Notes: generated by a model not told the origin, from the letters alone. A stretch of DNA of 64,000 nucleotides from Subtercola boreus (GCF_003399645.1 NZ_NBXD01000024.1:1-64000), one strand, 5' to 3'. Shown: positions 52,665 through 61,501, counted from the stretch's first letter. Translations and numbers: made by a program.

Positions 52665-54344
52665 TTAGGGCTGGTAGAGCTGGATCTGGTCGAGCTCGGC
52701 GAAACCCGTTCCCTTCGTGAAGGTGATCGTGTTGCTGCCTGCGACGAGGGTGACGTTCAGCTGCGCCCAGCGGAACCGGCCCCAGTTCGGTGACGGCGGG
52801 TACGACACCGCAGAAGTCGCCCCGCCGTTCACGCTGACGTTGTGCGTGCTCGTCGTGGTGGTGCCGTTGTCGTAGCGCACGTTCATCGTGTAGGTGCCGG
52901 CGGTGGCGGCTGTGACCGTGAACTTCACCGAGCTGGTCGCGTTGTTGATGTTGCCGACCTTGGTTCCGCCCTTCGCGTCGGCCTGGGTGACCAGTGTCGT
53001 GTCGACCCGGGTGGCGGACTCGGCCTCGTACTGCTGTGCGTTGATCGGGATGGAACCGACCCGCACGTCGTTGTAGCCCGTGGAGAGATTCTCGACGTTC
53101 GTCGCGTGGTACAGCGTCTTGCCGTCGGCGCTGCTGTCGAAGCTCTGCGCGAATCCGCTGAACGTGCCGCCCTCGGTGTCGGCCGCGTCGTAGGTGACGG
53201 CGTACGGGAGCTGCTCCCACGATCCGCTGCCCTGGTTGCGGTTGACCAAGAAGTTCTGGCCGCCGTCGATGGCGCCTGCGGAGGTGAGGCCCCACTTCGA
53301 CGAGACCACGATCATCCCGTTCGCGTTGCCGGCCGTCGGAACCCAGCGCACCTCGGGCGACGACCCGATGCCGCGACCGTTGGGGAGGGTGATCTGGGTA
53401 CCGATGCTCGTCGTGGGCGACCAGGTCAGCCCGTCAGGCGAGATCTTGTAGTAGACCGGAGCGGTGTTGTTCGACTGGCTGGGCCGGTTCACGACCTCGA
53501 AGGTGGCGATGTAGTTGCCGTTGGGCAGCCGCGTCACGGTGATCATGCCGGGCCGGTCGCTCTTGTTGTTCGGGGCCGAGACGTTCACCAGGCTGCCCCA
53601 GGTGAGCCCGCCGTCGGTCGAGCGTCGGTAGCTGACCGCCTGCAGGACATTGCTGGCCTTCTGGCGTTCATCCGAGAAGTAGGTCACCAGGCCGCCGTTG
53701 GCGTCGACCGCCAGCGACGGCTCCCAGACTGTCGAGCTCGTCGAGGTGGGCGAGGGATCGTAGGTCGCGGGCCCCCCGGTGTCGACGGTGCTGACGAACG
53801 ACCAGGTGACCCCGTGGTCGAGGCTCTTGTACATCACGAGACGGCTGCTCGAGCGATCGGTCGGCATGATCATCCCGCTCAGCAGGAGCGTACCGGCGGG
53901 CATCCAACCGAGCTGCACCGGGGTCTCGTAGAGCGAGGGCTGGGCGGTGCGCGTCAGCGTCGGGAACTGGGTGCTCGGTTTGACCGCAGCGATCCTCGTC
54001 CACGTCGAGCCGTTGTTCGTGCTGCGGTAGATCGGGTAGACCTGCACGCCGTTCTCGAGCACGAGCTGGTCGAACGTGACGATCTGGGTGCCGTTCGAGC
54101 TGCCGCTGTTCTTCAGCACGATCATCTTCGAGTACGTCGTTCCGGCGGGCTGCCCACCTTCGGGGTTGAACGACGTTCCGGCGGCGGGCGAGTACACCAG
54201 GCTGCCGTTACCCGTCGTCACCGCCAATGCAGACGAGGTCAGCGCGAGCGGTGCGATGAGTGCGGCGGTGAGTACGGCGGCGGCGGTGACGAGTCGCCGC
54301 ATCCGTCGTCTGGGCGTTGTCCGGGAAGACGACATCGTTGTCAT
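52665..54344 (-). CDS. Secreted BNR-repeat (sialidase/GH93-like) glycosidase with CBM35
   Basis: A 559-residue secreted protein. A Sec signal (RRLVTAAAVLTAALIAPLALTSSALA) precedes a beta-propeller with Asp boxes (STNNGSTW, SLDHGVTW, STDGGLTW), about residues 45-420, then a CBM35-type module (about 430-559, QYEAESATRVD, TVTAATAGTYTMNVRYDNG, FAELDQIQLY). The propeller suggests an exo-sialidase or an exo-arabinanase (GH93-like); which cannot be decided here. Tandem operators precede the gene, implying control by an unlinked sugar-responsive regulator. Confidence 0.87.
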   Translation of the reverse strand: MTTMSSSRTTPRRRMRRLVTAAAVLTAALIAPLALTSSALAVTTGNGSLVYSPAAGTSFNPEGGQPAGTTYSKMIVLKNSGSSNGTQIVTFDQLVLENGVQVYPIYRSTNNGSTWTRIAAVKPSTQFPTLTRTAQPSLYETPVQLGWMPAGTLLLSGMIMPTDRSSSRLVMYKSLDHGVTWSFVSTVDTGGPATYDPSPTSTSSTVWEPSLAVDANGGLVTYFSDERQKASNVLQAVSYRRSTDGGLTWGSLVNVSAPNNKSDRPGMITVTRLPNGNYIATFEVVNRPSQSNNTAPVYYKISPDGLTWSPTTSIGTQITLPNGRGIGSSPEVRWVPTAGNANGMIVVSSKWGLTSAGAIDGGQNFLVNRNQGSGSWEQLPYAVTYDAADTEGGTFSGFAQSFDSSADGKTLYHATNVENLSTGYNDVRVGSIPINAQQYEAESATRVDTTLVTQADAKGGTKVGNINNATSSVKFTVTAATAGTYTMNVRYDNGTTTTSTHNVSVNGGATSAVSYPPSPNWGRFRWAQLNVTLVAGSNTITFTKGTGFAELDQIQLYQP

Positions 54345-54370
54345 CGTGATCTCCTTGTACCGTTCATGTG

Positions 54371-54402
54371 TTTACATCGATGTAAATTACAACGATGTAA
54401 AT
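54371..54402. promoter_or_regulatory. Tandem palindromic operators upstream of the glycosidase
   Basis: Bases 54371-54386 are a perfect 16-bp palindrome, tttacatcgatgtaaa, with a central CG as in many LacI-family sites. Directly abutting it, ttacaacgatgtaa (54387-54400) is a degenerate second copy. They lie 27-56 bases upstream of the glycosidase ATG and probably overlap its promoter. No LacI gene is in the window. Confidence 0.75.
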
Positions 54403-54457
54403 GAGAGTAGAACGAAGAGACGCGAGCGTCAAGCAACGGGAGAGTACGGCGGATAGG

Positions 54458-54529
54458 TGCCCCTGGAGGGACTCGAACCCCCAACCTAATCCTTAGGACG
54501 GACTTGCTCTTCCATTGAGCTACAGAGGC
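54458..54529 (-). tRNA. tRNA-Arg (anticodon CCT)
   Basis: On the - strand a 72-nt cloverleaf folds with acceptor GCCTCTG/CAGGGGC, D arm GCTC...GAGC, anticodon stem AGTCC/GGATT with loop GTCCTAA (anticodon CCT, reads AGG) and T arm GGGGG-TTCGAGT-CCCTC. The discriminator is A, and CCA is not encoded. Position 32 is G, slightly unusual. Confidence 0.93.
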
Positions 54530-54685
54530 TGACCGAAGAAAGTTTACAGGCCGAGAAGCGGATGCACAGCAATCGTTCGGGTTGACGAATCACCGCGCGG
54601 GAAGCGCCGCAGAGCGCGCAGCCGATGTTAGACACGACTGTGGACGTGCCTGCCCACCAGACGGTACCCGAGCGCCCGAGGACCC

Positions 54686-56038
54686 ATGACGACTTCTCTC
54701 TCCACCGCAGCCCCGCGTCGACGGCGTGCAACACGATCCCGGATGTTCGCCGCCACCCTGCTCGTGATGGCCCTCACTGCCGTCAGCACGGTGCTCGGCC
54801 CGACGACCGTCGCGTTCGCCGACGACTACCCCAGCTGGGACGACGTGCAGGCTGCCCGCTCGAGCGAATCGGCCAAGCAGGCCGAGGTCGACACGATCAA
54901 TCGCATCATCGCTGATCTGCAGGCAAAAGCCGTTGCCGCGCAGGCCCTGGTCGAGCAGCGCTCCGCCGAAGACGCCGCAGCGCAGGCCGCGCTCGCCGCC
55001 GGACAGTCGAAGGCCGACACCCTCGCCGCCAGCGCCGCGACCTGGAAGACGAAGGCCGACACCTCCAGCCGCCAGGCCGCCCTCATCGCGGCGACCTTCG
55101 CCAAGTCGGGCAACCAGAACATCACCTCGCTGCTACTCGGCAGCAGCAGTTCCGAGGCCAGCGATCTGCTCTCGCAGCTGAGCTCGATGGGAAAACTCAG
55201 TGAGACCATCACGGGCATCTACGACCAGGCCAAGCAGGATGCGAACACTGCGGCTTCGGTGAGCGCCCAGGCCGAGGTGGCCAAGAACGCCCTCGCGGGC
55301 CTCGCCGCTGCGGCCCAGACCGCCCTCGAGGAGGCCGCTGCCGCCCAGCGCGACCTCATTGCGGCCCTCACCGAGCAGAGCGCCCACCAGGAGGAGCTGA
55401 ACGCCCAGCTCGCCTCGCTCGAGAGCAATGTCGCGACCACCGAGGCCCAGTACCAGGCCGGGGTCGAAGCGCGTGCCGCCGCCGCCCGGGCCGCCGCAGC
55501 CGCCGCCGCCGCAGCGCGTGCAGCCGGTGCCGGCGTCAGCGTCGGACCCGTCTCCAGCGACCAGCAGGCCCTCGCCCAGGAGCTGATGGACTACGTCGCG
55601 AGCGGACAGTTCCGCGGCTCCTACCCCGACCACATCTTCGAGATCGAATTCATCGCTGCCGGTAAGTCCGTTCCGAACTGCGGCATCGACACGGTCATCC
55701 TGCAGGCCATGGTCACCGCCGTGCGGGCGTTCGGCAGCGCGGCCGTGAGTGACATCAGCCGGCGCTGCACCGGGCAGATCGAGGGTGCCGGTACAGCATC
55801 CGCCCACTACCGCAACGGCGGCGGGCACGCGGTCGACTTCATCTCTGCGGGCGGGGTGGGCCTGAACGGCTCGAACGGCGCCTCGATCGCGCTCATCAAG
55901 ACGCTCGACCCGATCATGCCGTACGGGTCGGGCCTCGGCCAGCGCAACTGCCGGAGCTCGGCGGGCAGCGAGCCCAGCCTGAAGAACTTCTCCGACTTCG
56001 CCGACACCTGTACGCACCTGCACGTCGACGACTTCTAG
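54686..56038 (+). CDS. Secreted coiled-coil protein with M15-like peptidase domain (N-module A)
   Basis: A 450-residue exported protein. After a signal peptide (cut near AFADD) comes DDYPSWDDVQAARSSESAKQ and a long Ala-rich coiled coil (about residues 50-280), like the regulatory part of CwlO/RipC-type proteins. The C-terminal domain (about 290-450) has HYRNGGGHAVDF and CTHLHVDDF, the HxxxxxxxAVD...HxH zinc layout of M15-like D,D/L,D-peptidases. It probably trims cell-wall peptides. Its N module is shared with the NlpC/P60 protein that follows, its catalytic module with the protein at 58443. Confidence 0.85.
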   Translation: MTTSLSTAAPRRRRATRSRMFAATLLVMALTAVSTVLGPTTVAFADDYPSWDDVQAARSSESAKQAEVDTINRIIADLQAKAVAAQALVEQRSAEDAAAQAALAAGQSKADTLAASAATWKTKADTSSRQAALIAATFAKSGNQNITSLLLGSSSSEASDLLSQLSSMGKLSETITGIYDQAKQDANTAASVSAQAEVAKNALAGLAAAAQTALEEAAAAQRDLIAALTEQSAHQEELNAQLASLESNVATTEAQYQAGVEARAAAARAAAAAAAAARAAGAGVSVGPVSSDQQALAQELMDYVASGQFRGSYPDHIFEIEFIAAGKSVPNCGIDTVILQAMVTAVRAFGSAAVSDISRRCTGQIEGAGTASAHYRNGGGHAVDFISAGGVGLNGSNGASIALIKTLDPIMPYGSGLGQRNCRSSAGSEPSLKNFSDFADTCTHLHVDDF

Positions 56039-56113
56039 GCGAATACACCCTCTCTCGATGGTTCCGGTGTTGCGACGCGCCCGGAATTCGGCCCTGTACC
56101 CAGCAAACTGTAG

Positions 56114-56133
56114 GCAACACGCCGGTGTGTTGC
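56114..56133. terminator. Small hairpin between the two N-module-A genes
   Basis: A 7-bp stem (gcaacac with gtgttgc) with a 6-base loop lies 75 bases after the M15-like gene and about 88 bases before the NlpC/P60 gene. No T-run follows, so it may be a weak terminator or a 5'-UTR element. Confidence 0.4.
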
Positions 56134-56220
56134 TACTGTGGTCGATGTTGTTGGTGTTGTAGGTGTGACTCTTGTGACTGGAGTTACTTCTGTGACGAAC
56201 GTGAGCAGACTCGAGGATCC

Positions 56221-57603
56221 ATGTCGTCATCCCCCCGCCGCCCCGCACGTCGCGGCGCCCCGTGGAGAGTTCTGGTCGTCGGCCTCTCGGTGACCGCACT
56301 CGCCGTCGCCGGCAGCATCACCGGCTCGACAGGCGCATACGCCGACAACTATCCGAGCTGGAGCGATGTCGTCGCCGCGCGCTCGAACGAAGCGTCGAAG
56401 CAGGCCGAGATCTCCCGGTTGCAGGGCCTCATCTCGGGTCTGCAGAACGAGGTTGCGGCCGCCCAGGCCGTGGCCGACAGGGCGTGGTCTGCCAATGAGG
56501 CAGCTCAGGATGCTCTGGCCGCAGGCACGCTCAAGGCCGACCAACTGCGACTGCAGACCGGCGAAGCCCAGGCGAAGGCAGAGACGTCGCGCAAACAGGC
56601 CGCCGGACTCACCGCGCAGTTCGCGCGCTCCGCCGGCACCGACCTCTCGATGAAGCTCCTGGTCTCGGGCGAGCAGAGCGACAATCTGCTCTACCAGCTC
56701 GGCGCGATGTCGAAACTGAGCGAGACCTCGAAGAAGGTCTTCGCCGAGGCCACCGAAGACGCGAACAACGCCAGCTCGCTGAGCGCCCAGGCCGACGTTG
56801 CAGAGAAGGCACTGTCGTCACTGGCGGATGCCGCCGCCTCCTCCCTCGCCGACGCGGTCTCGGCCCAGCAGGGTGTCAAAGCTGCCCTGCTCGAGCAGGA
56901 AGCGCACCAGGACGAGATGACGGTGCAGCTCGCCGCTCTGACCAGCGACGCGATCACGACCGAGGCCCAGTACACCGCGGGCGTGGCCGCTGAGCAGCAG
57001 CGCAAGCTCGAAGAAGAGCAGGCCCGCGCCGCGGCGCAGGCCGCCTCCGACGCGCAGGCCGCAGCGGCAGCAGCCGCGAACCAGGGCGGCAGCTCATCCG
57101 GCGGAAGCAGCGGAAGCAGCAGCAGCGGCGGCAGTGGCTCGGGCGGCGGCAGTGGCTCGGGCAGCGGCAGCTCGGGAGGCAGCAGCGGTGGCTCCAGCGG
57201 CGGCAGCTCGGGCGGCGGCAGCAGCTCCCCCGCCCCCATCACCGATGCACCGACGCAACCGTTCGACGGCAACGCGGTTGTCGCGTATGCACAGCAGTAT
57301 GTCGGCGTGGTGCCCTACGGCTGGGGCGCAAACCCCAACGACAGCTTCGGCTGCGATGGCCTCACACAGTGGGTCTACGGACACTTCGGCATCAGGCTGC
57401 CGAGACTCGTGAGCGCGCAGACCGCCATGGGCGTGCGGGTGTCGTCGTCGGAGGTGCGCGCGGGAGACCTCGTCGTGTGGCCCAACGCGCACATCGGCAT
57501 CTATGACGGCCACGGCGGTGTCATCCACTCCCCCGACTGGGGCCGGTACGTGACGCACAACCCCGGTCTCTGGGGAAGTTACATCTTCATCCGCGTCGTC
57601 TGA
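56221..57603 (+). CDS. Secreted coiled-coil NlpC/P60 (C40) endopeptidase (N-module A)
   Basis: A 460-residue exported protein with a signal peptide (cut near AYADN), NYPSWSDVVAARSNEASKQ and a coiled coil (about 45-300), a Gly/Ser-rich linker (about 310-355) and a C-terminal NlpC/P60 domain. The domain keeps the catalytic Cys in SFGCDGLTQWVY and His in AHIGIYDGHGG. These enzymes cut between D-Glu and the diamino acid of the wall peptide; the coiled coil is known to control access in homologues such as RipA. The ATG at 56221 has RBS gagga. Confidence 0.92.
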   Translation: MSSSPRRPARRGAPWRVLVVGLSVTALAVAGSITGSTGAYADNYPSWSDVVAARSNEASKQAEISRLQGLISGLQNEVAAAQAVADRAWSANEAAQDALAAGTLKADQLRLQTGEAQAKAETSRKQAAGLTAQFARSAGTDLSMKLLVSGEQSDNLLYQLGAMSKLSETSKKVFAEATEDANNASSLSAQADVAEKALSSLADAAASSLADAVSAQQGVKAALLEQEAHQDEMTVQLAALTSDAITTEAQYTAGVAAEQQRKLEEEQARAAAQAASDAQAAAAAAANQGGSSSGGSSGSSSSGGSGSGGGSGSGSGSSGGSSGGSSGGSSGGGSSSPAPITDAPTQPFDGNAVVAYAQQYVGVVPYGWGANPNDSFGCDGLTQWVYGHFGIRLPRLVSAQTAMGVRVSSSEVRAGDLVVWPNAHIGIYDGHGGVIHSPDWGRYVTHNPGLWGSYIFIRVV

Positions 57604-57617
57604 GGCCGTGCCGCCGG

Positions 57618-58115
57618 TCAGGCGGCGGAGTGCAGGTAGTCCTCCCACTCGGGCTGTGCGCGCTCGACGCCACGCACGAACCAGCCGGCGTGGTGCGGCA
57701 TGCGTGGCTGGGTGCCGATCGACCAGCCCATCTCGGCTGGAGTCTTGTCGCTTTTGATGTTGTTGCATTTGAGGCAGCAGGCCACCAGGTTCTCCCAGGT
57801 GTCTTTACCCCCGCGCGAACGCGGCTGGATGTGGTCGATCGTCGTGGCGGACTTTCCGCAGTAGGCGCACCGCTGGTTGTCGCGGCGCAGCACCCCGCGG
57901 CGGCTCACCGGCACCTGCCGGGAGCTCGGCACCTTGACATACCGCGTCAGCAGAATGACCGACGGCCGCTCGTACGCTCCCGACGTCGCCCAGACGGGCG
58001 CATCCTCATCACTCTCGACGATCCTCGCCTTGTCATTCATGACGAGCACCAACGCCCGACGGAATGACACAACACCCAGCGGTTCATAGCCCGCGTTCAG
58101 CACCAGCGTTCGCAT
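57618..58115 (-). CDS. HNH endonuclease
   Basis: A 165-residue protein of the common actinobacterial HNH family: N-terminal MRTLVLNAGYEPLGVVSFRRAL, then CAYCGKSATTIDHIQPRSRGGKDTWENLVACCLKCNNIK, the full zinc-bound HNH motif. The family is ubiquitous and its cellular role is uncertain. It stands between the two pairs of wall-hydrolase genes, with its own 5' region directly after a strong - strand terminator. Confidence 0.95.
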   Translation of the reverse strand: MRTLVLNAGYEPLGVVSFRRALVLVMNDKARIVESDEDAPVWATSGAYERPSVILLTRYVKVPSSRQVPVSRRGVLRRDNQRCAYCGKSATTIDHIQPRSRGGKDTWENLVACCLKCNNIKSDKTPAEMGWSIGTQPRMPHHAGWFVRGVERAQPEWEDYLHSAA

Positions 58116-58197
58116 GTTCTCCCTTTCGAGGCCCCTGGTCGGCTACCAGGGGTTTCACGGTGCTGAGACTCCGGTCGGCCATCGGGCGGGCAGGCAC

Positions 58198-58229
58198 AAA
58201 AAAAGGCGTTGTCACGTGGACAACGCCTT
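58198..58229 (-). terminator. Strong rho-independent terminator
   Basis: On the - strand an 11-bp stem (aaggcgttgtc with gacaacgcctt) with a 5-base loop runs into a T7 tract, the best textbook terminator in the window. It ends transcripts from the wall-hydrolase pair upstream, or from a small RNA in the 213-base gap before it. Confidence 0.9.
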
Positions 58230-58442
58230 ACCTCACGCATCGTGCGCGAGCTATGTGGATGCTGCTGAGTATTCGCGCGCGCAGCAGGCGGTCACCCGTG
58301 GTGGGGATGCTGCCAGCCTGGTTCACGAACTCTCCCGATGCTCTCTCCGGAATATCAGTGCGAGAAGGCTAACAAATTCTGCGCCGATTCCCTACGACTT
58401 CTTCTGATGCATCGCCAAGCTGTAACGGACTGTTCACACGGG
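58230..58442 (-). ncRNA. Candidate non-coding RNA or long 3' UTR
   Basis: This 213-base stretch on the - strand lies between the stop of the M15-like gene and a strong terminator, with no gene in any frame that I can support. It is too long for a normal 3' UTR and contains AT-richer patches (gaatttgttagcc, tgatattcc) that could be promoter elements. It may encode a small RNA, or be an untranslated tail. No known RNA family is recognised. Confidence 0.3.
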
Positions 58443-59675
58443 TCAGCTGAGCGTGGAGCCGCGTGCGCTGATGAAGTCGACGTGCAGGTGGCTGCAGGAG
58501 TCGCTGAACTCAGAGAGATTCACGAATCCCGAACCCGACGAGCGGCAGCCGCTCTGGCCCACGTTCGTGTTCGGCGGAACGAGCGGGTCGAGCAGCCGCA
58601 GCAGCTTCATCGAATCGGAATCGCCACCCGTCAGGCTGTGCCCGTTGAGGATGTAGAAATCGACCGCGTGCCCGCCGCCCGCTTTGTAGTGGGGAGAGTT
58701 CGTGCCGGCACCCTCGATCTGGCCGGTGCACAGGCGGTTGATGTCGCTGACGCCCACTTTGGCGAAGTTGTCGACCGCCACCTTGATGGTCTGGAGCACA
58801 CGGATGTCGACGCCACACCCTTCGACGACCTGGCCGGAGGCGAGGTACTGGATTTCCTCGATGTGATCGGGGCGTGACCCGACGAGCTGGCCGCGGGCGA
58901 CGGCATCCATCAGCGTCTGGGCGAGAGCCTGCACCGCCGGTGACACCGTCGTCGGATAGGCGGCTGCCGAAATCGCGCTGCTGGACGAGAGTTTGAGCGC
59001 GGCAGCCTGTGCCGCGGCCTGCGCAGCAGCTGCGGCGGCCAGTTGCTGCGCCCGGAGCTCGTCTTCGGTCGGCGCCTGATAGTCGTCGCGGTTGATTTCG
59101 ACGACGCCCTGCTCGACGGCGGTCTGCACCGACTGTTGGCCGAGGGAGAACGAGGCGGAATCGGCGACCGGATCGAAGGCGCCTGCGGTCGAGAAGGCGT
59201 AGGCGGGAAGGGCCATGGTGGCGATCAGACCGACGGCGGCGGTCATGACGGCAAAACGTGCGACGCGACGCTTCTTCGACGGCTTCTCTTTCGAGACCTT
59301 CGGCAAAACGGGCCTGGACGGCTCAACCGCGCGAGGCGCAGCGATAAGGGGCCGGGGAACGCGTGCCCGGGTCGCCGTCAGGTGGGCGACGACCTCCGCG
59401 GGCAGAACCGGGCGTTCAGCCTGAACCGGCGCTGGCTGCGGCGCGACCGCCTGTGGCGTGACGGCAGCCTGCGGTGCGACAGCTGGTGATACGACAACCT
59501 GTGATGCGACGGCCTGTGACACGACAACCTGAGGGGGAAGAGCGGACTCGCGACCGCCGAGGAGGTGCGCGACGACGGTCGCCGGGATGGCGGGCTTCAG
59601 CGAGGCCTCTCTGGCTTCGCTTTCAAGGCGCTCGACCTCGCGGCGTTCACGCCTCGATGATGGAACAGTCGACAT
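58443..59675 (-). CDS. Membrane-anchored protein with M15-like peptidase domain (N-module B)
   Basis: A 410-residue protein. A long cytoplasmic N terminus (charged, then Val/Ala/Pro/Gln-rich, about residues 1-150) precedes one helix (FAVMTAAVGLIATMALPAYAFS), then STAGAFDP, an Ala-rich linker and an M15-like C-terminal domain with PHYKAGGGHAVDF and SHLHVDF. The helix region and STAGAFDP are nearly identical to the next-upstream NlpC/P60 protein, and the catalytic domain to the protein at 54686. It starts eight bases after that upstream gene's stop. Confidence 0.85.
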   Translation of the reverse strand: MSTVPSSRRERREVERLESEAREASLKPAIPATVVAHLLGGRESALPPQVVVSQAVASQVVVSPAVAPQAAVTPQAVAPQPAPVQAERPVLPAEVVAHLTATRARVPRPLIAAPRAVEPSRPVLPKVSKEKPSKKRRVARFAVMTAAVGLIATMALPAYAFSTAGAFDPVADSASFSLGQQSVQTAVEQGVVEINRDDYQAPTEDELRAQQLAAAAAAQAAAQAAALKLSSSSAISAAAYPTTVSPAVQALAQTLMDAVARGQLVGSRPDHIEEIQYLASGQVVEGCGVDIRVLQTIKVAVDNFAKVGVSDINRLCTGQIEGAGTNSPHYKAGGGHAVDFYILNGHSLTGGDSDSMKLLRLLDPLVPPNTNVGQSGCRSSGSGFVNLSEFSDSCSHLHVDFISARGSTLS

Positions 59676-59683
59676 GGAGACGT

Positions 59684-60538
59684 CTAGATACCCAGTCGCA
59701 CGAAGTAGTAGCTGCCCCACACCGGCCGGTGCTCGACGTAGCGACCCCAGTCGGGCGAGTCGATCATGGTGCCGTCGCCGGCGTAGATGCCGATGTGGCC
59801 GATCGGGTAGACCATCAGGTCACCCGCCTGTGCATCGGCGGCGGAGATGCGTGTGCCCATCGCGGCCTGGTTGCTGACCGTGCGAGGCAGCTTTATACCG
59901 AACTGCCCGAAGACGTACTGGGTGAGCCCGTCGCAGCCGAAGCTGGTGTCGGGGCTTGCGCCGGAACCATAGGGAACGACGCCGACGAATTGCTGCGCGA
60001 ACGCGACGACCGCTGCACCGCTGTACGGGCCGGAGGGCGGGTCGACGATGAGGCCGCTGTTCGAGGCCGCGCTGCTGCCGGATGATGACGACGTGGTCGA
60101 CGTGGCCGTCGTGGTCGCCGTCGTGCTCGCGACAGCGGCTACGCGAAGTGCCGCCTCCTTCGCGGCGGCCGCTGCGGCCTCTGCCTCGGCTTTCGCCTTG
60201 GCGGCAGCCAGGTCTTCTGTGCTCGGAGCCTTGTAGTTGTCGCGGCTGATCGTTGCGTCGACAGCGGTGTCGGCGACGGCCAACGACTGCTGGCCGGTCT
60301 CGAGTGCGACGGTGGACGTGCTGGGATCGAATGCCCCCGCCGTGCTGAACGCATAGGCCGGAAGGGCCATCGTGGCGATGAGGCCGGCTGCCGCCGTCAT
60401 GACCACGGTGCTGGCGATGCCGCGCTTGGTGATGCGGGGCTTGGAGCGGGGCTTTGCGTGCGAGACGCGGGTGCGGGTGATGCTTTTCGGGTTGTGCTTC
60501 GACTCTGGCGAGTCGAGCGAGTCGCTCGAAAGGGGCAA
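59684..60538 (-). CDS. Membrane-anchored NlpC/P60 (C40) endopeptidase (N-module B)
   Basis: A 284-residue protein with a basic cytoplasmic N terminus, the shared helix (VVMTAAAGLIATMALPAYAFS), STAGAFDP, an Ala/Ser/Thr-rich linker and a C-terminal NlpC/P60 domain (catalytic Cys in SFGCDGLTQYVF, His in GHIGIYAGDG). The domain is close to that of the protein at 56221. The start is TTG at 60538 with a strong RBS (ggaggaa), confirmed by the shared module beginning soon after. It is the first gene of a two-gene unit with the M15-like gene. Confidence 0.92.
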   Translation of the reverse strand: MPLSSDSLDSPESKHNPKSITRTRVSHAKPRSKPRITKRGIASTVVMTAAAGLIATMALPAYAFSTAGAFDPSTSTVALETGQQSLAVADTAVDATISRDNYKAPSTEDLAAAKAKAEAEAAAAAAKEAALRVAAVASTTATTTATSTTSSSSGSSAASNSGLIVDPPSGPYSGAAVVAFAQQFVGVVPYGSGASPDTSFGCDGLTQYVFGQFGIKLPRTVSNQAAMGTRISAADAQAGDLMVYPIGHIGIYAGDGTMIDSPDWGRYVEHRPVWGSYYFVRLGI

Positions 60539-60779
60539 GATAATTCCTCCGGCACGCTGCGGGTCTAGGTCGCAGCCCCGACGCTGTGCGGAGCATCTGA
60601 CGATGCGGCCACCCTGCGCGGGTTTGTCTGTGTCTTTGTTTGGTTCGTCTTTTGTCGGGCAGTGAGCCGTGAGTACGGGCCCCGTGGACTTGTTCGATGG
60701 TACGGGAGACCCCCCGTTTTGTCACCTCGAAATGCCACTTTGCAACAAATTGGTAACGAAGGTTTACGACTGCATGGCC
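60539..60779 (-). promoter_or_regulatory. Long 5' region of the NlpC/P60-M15 pair
   Basis: No gene is seen in these 241 bases. On the - strand gttaccaatttgttgc (near 60745-60760) resembles a direct repeat of GTTAC/GTTGC spaced by six, similar in style to MtrA-type sites that control wall hydrolases in actinobacteria; this is a tentative idea. A short inverted repeat acggg...cccgt lies near 60700. I looked for the c-di-AMP (ydaO) riboswitch known before such genes and did not find its conserved segments. Confidence 0.3.
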
Positions 60780-61472
60780 TCAGATGCCGACGAAGATGTG
60801 ACTGGCGACCTCGTTCGGCAGTTCCAGCCCCTGGCCGAACCCCTCCACCTCGACGAGCACGTAGGAGCCGGCGGCAGAAAAAGCTGCGCTGTTGCCCGGA
60901 ACCACTCCGGACTGTTTCAACTGCAGCAGCAGCTCGGGGTCGACCTGGGCCGGTTCACCGAGACGCTTGATGACCTTGGTCTGCGGGCCGACCGCTCCGT
61001 GCACCAGCGTCACGATGTTGACCACGCCCCGCGTGAACGGGATGGCCGCCATGTCGCCGAGCTCCTCGAGCCCGGGAATCGGGTTGCCGTAAGGCGATTC
61101 GGTCGGGTGGTCGAGCATCTCGAGGATGCGCCGCTCCACCTGCTCGCTCATCACATGCTCCCAGCGGCATGCCTCTTCGTGCACGAACTCCCAGTCGAGC
61201 CCGATGACGTCGCTCAGCAACCGCTCGGCCAGACGGTGCTTGCGCATCACGTGGATCGCCTTCCGACGCCCGGGCACGGTCAGCTCGAGGTGCCGATCGG
61301 TCGAGACGACGACGAGACCGTCGCGTTCCATGCGGCCGACCGTCTGCGACACTGTCGGCCCGGAGTGCCCGAGACGCTCCGAGATGCGCGCGCGCAGGGG
61401 CGTGATGTTCTCTTCTTCGAGCTCAAGAATGGTCCTGAGGTACATCTCTGTGGTGTCGATCAGATCCGCCAA
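60780..61472 (-). CDS. ideR: Iron-dependent transcriptional regulator of the DtxR/IdeR family
   Basis: A 230-residue metal-dependent repressor with full DtxR layout: a helix-turn-helix (LVDTTEMYLR-like start, HSGPTVSQTVGRMERDG), the metal-binding dimerisation helix (EACRWEHVMSE with Cys, Glu and His ligands, HVMRKHRLAERLL) and a C-terminal SH3-like domain. It binds Fe(II) and represses iron-uptake genes in relatives. It resembles IdeR closely by eye. It diverges from serC across 89 bases. Confidence 0.95.
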   Translation of the reverse strand: MADLIDTTEMYLRTILELEEENITPLRARISERLGHSGPTVSQTVGRMERDGLVVVSTDRHLELTVPGRRKAIHVMRKHRLAERLLSDVIGLDWEFVHEEACRWEHVMSEQVERRILEMLDHPTESPYGNPIPGLEELGDMAAIPFTRGVVNIVTLVHGAVGPQTKVIKRLGEPAQVDPELLLQLKQSGVVPGNSAAFSAAGSYVLVEVEGFGQGLELPNEVASHIFVGI

Positions 61473-61501
61473 CGGCCGCTCCTAGCTTCTTGCGCACGTA
61501 G

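Noticed and set aside
52621-54529. Genomic island inserted at tRNA-Arg carrying the BNR/CBM35 glycosidase
   Set aside because: No integrase and no duplicated tRNA 3' end were found; base composition of the glycosidase gene is ordinary.
60539-60779. c-di-AMP (ydaO) riboswitch before the NlpC/P60 gene
   Set aside because: Known before wall-hydrolase genes in actinobacteria, but the conserved GAATC and GCTAACC segments are not seen.
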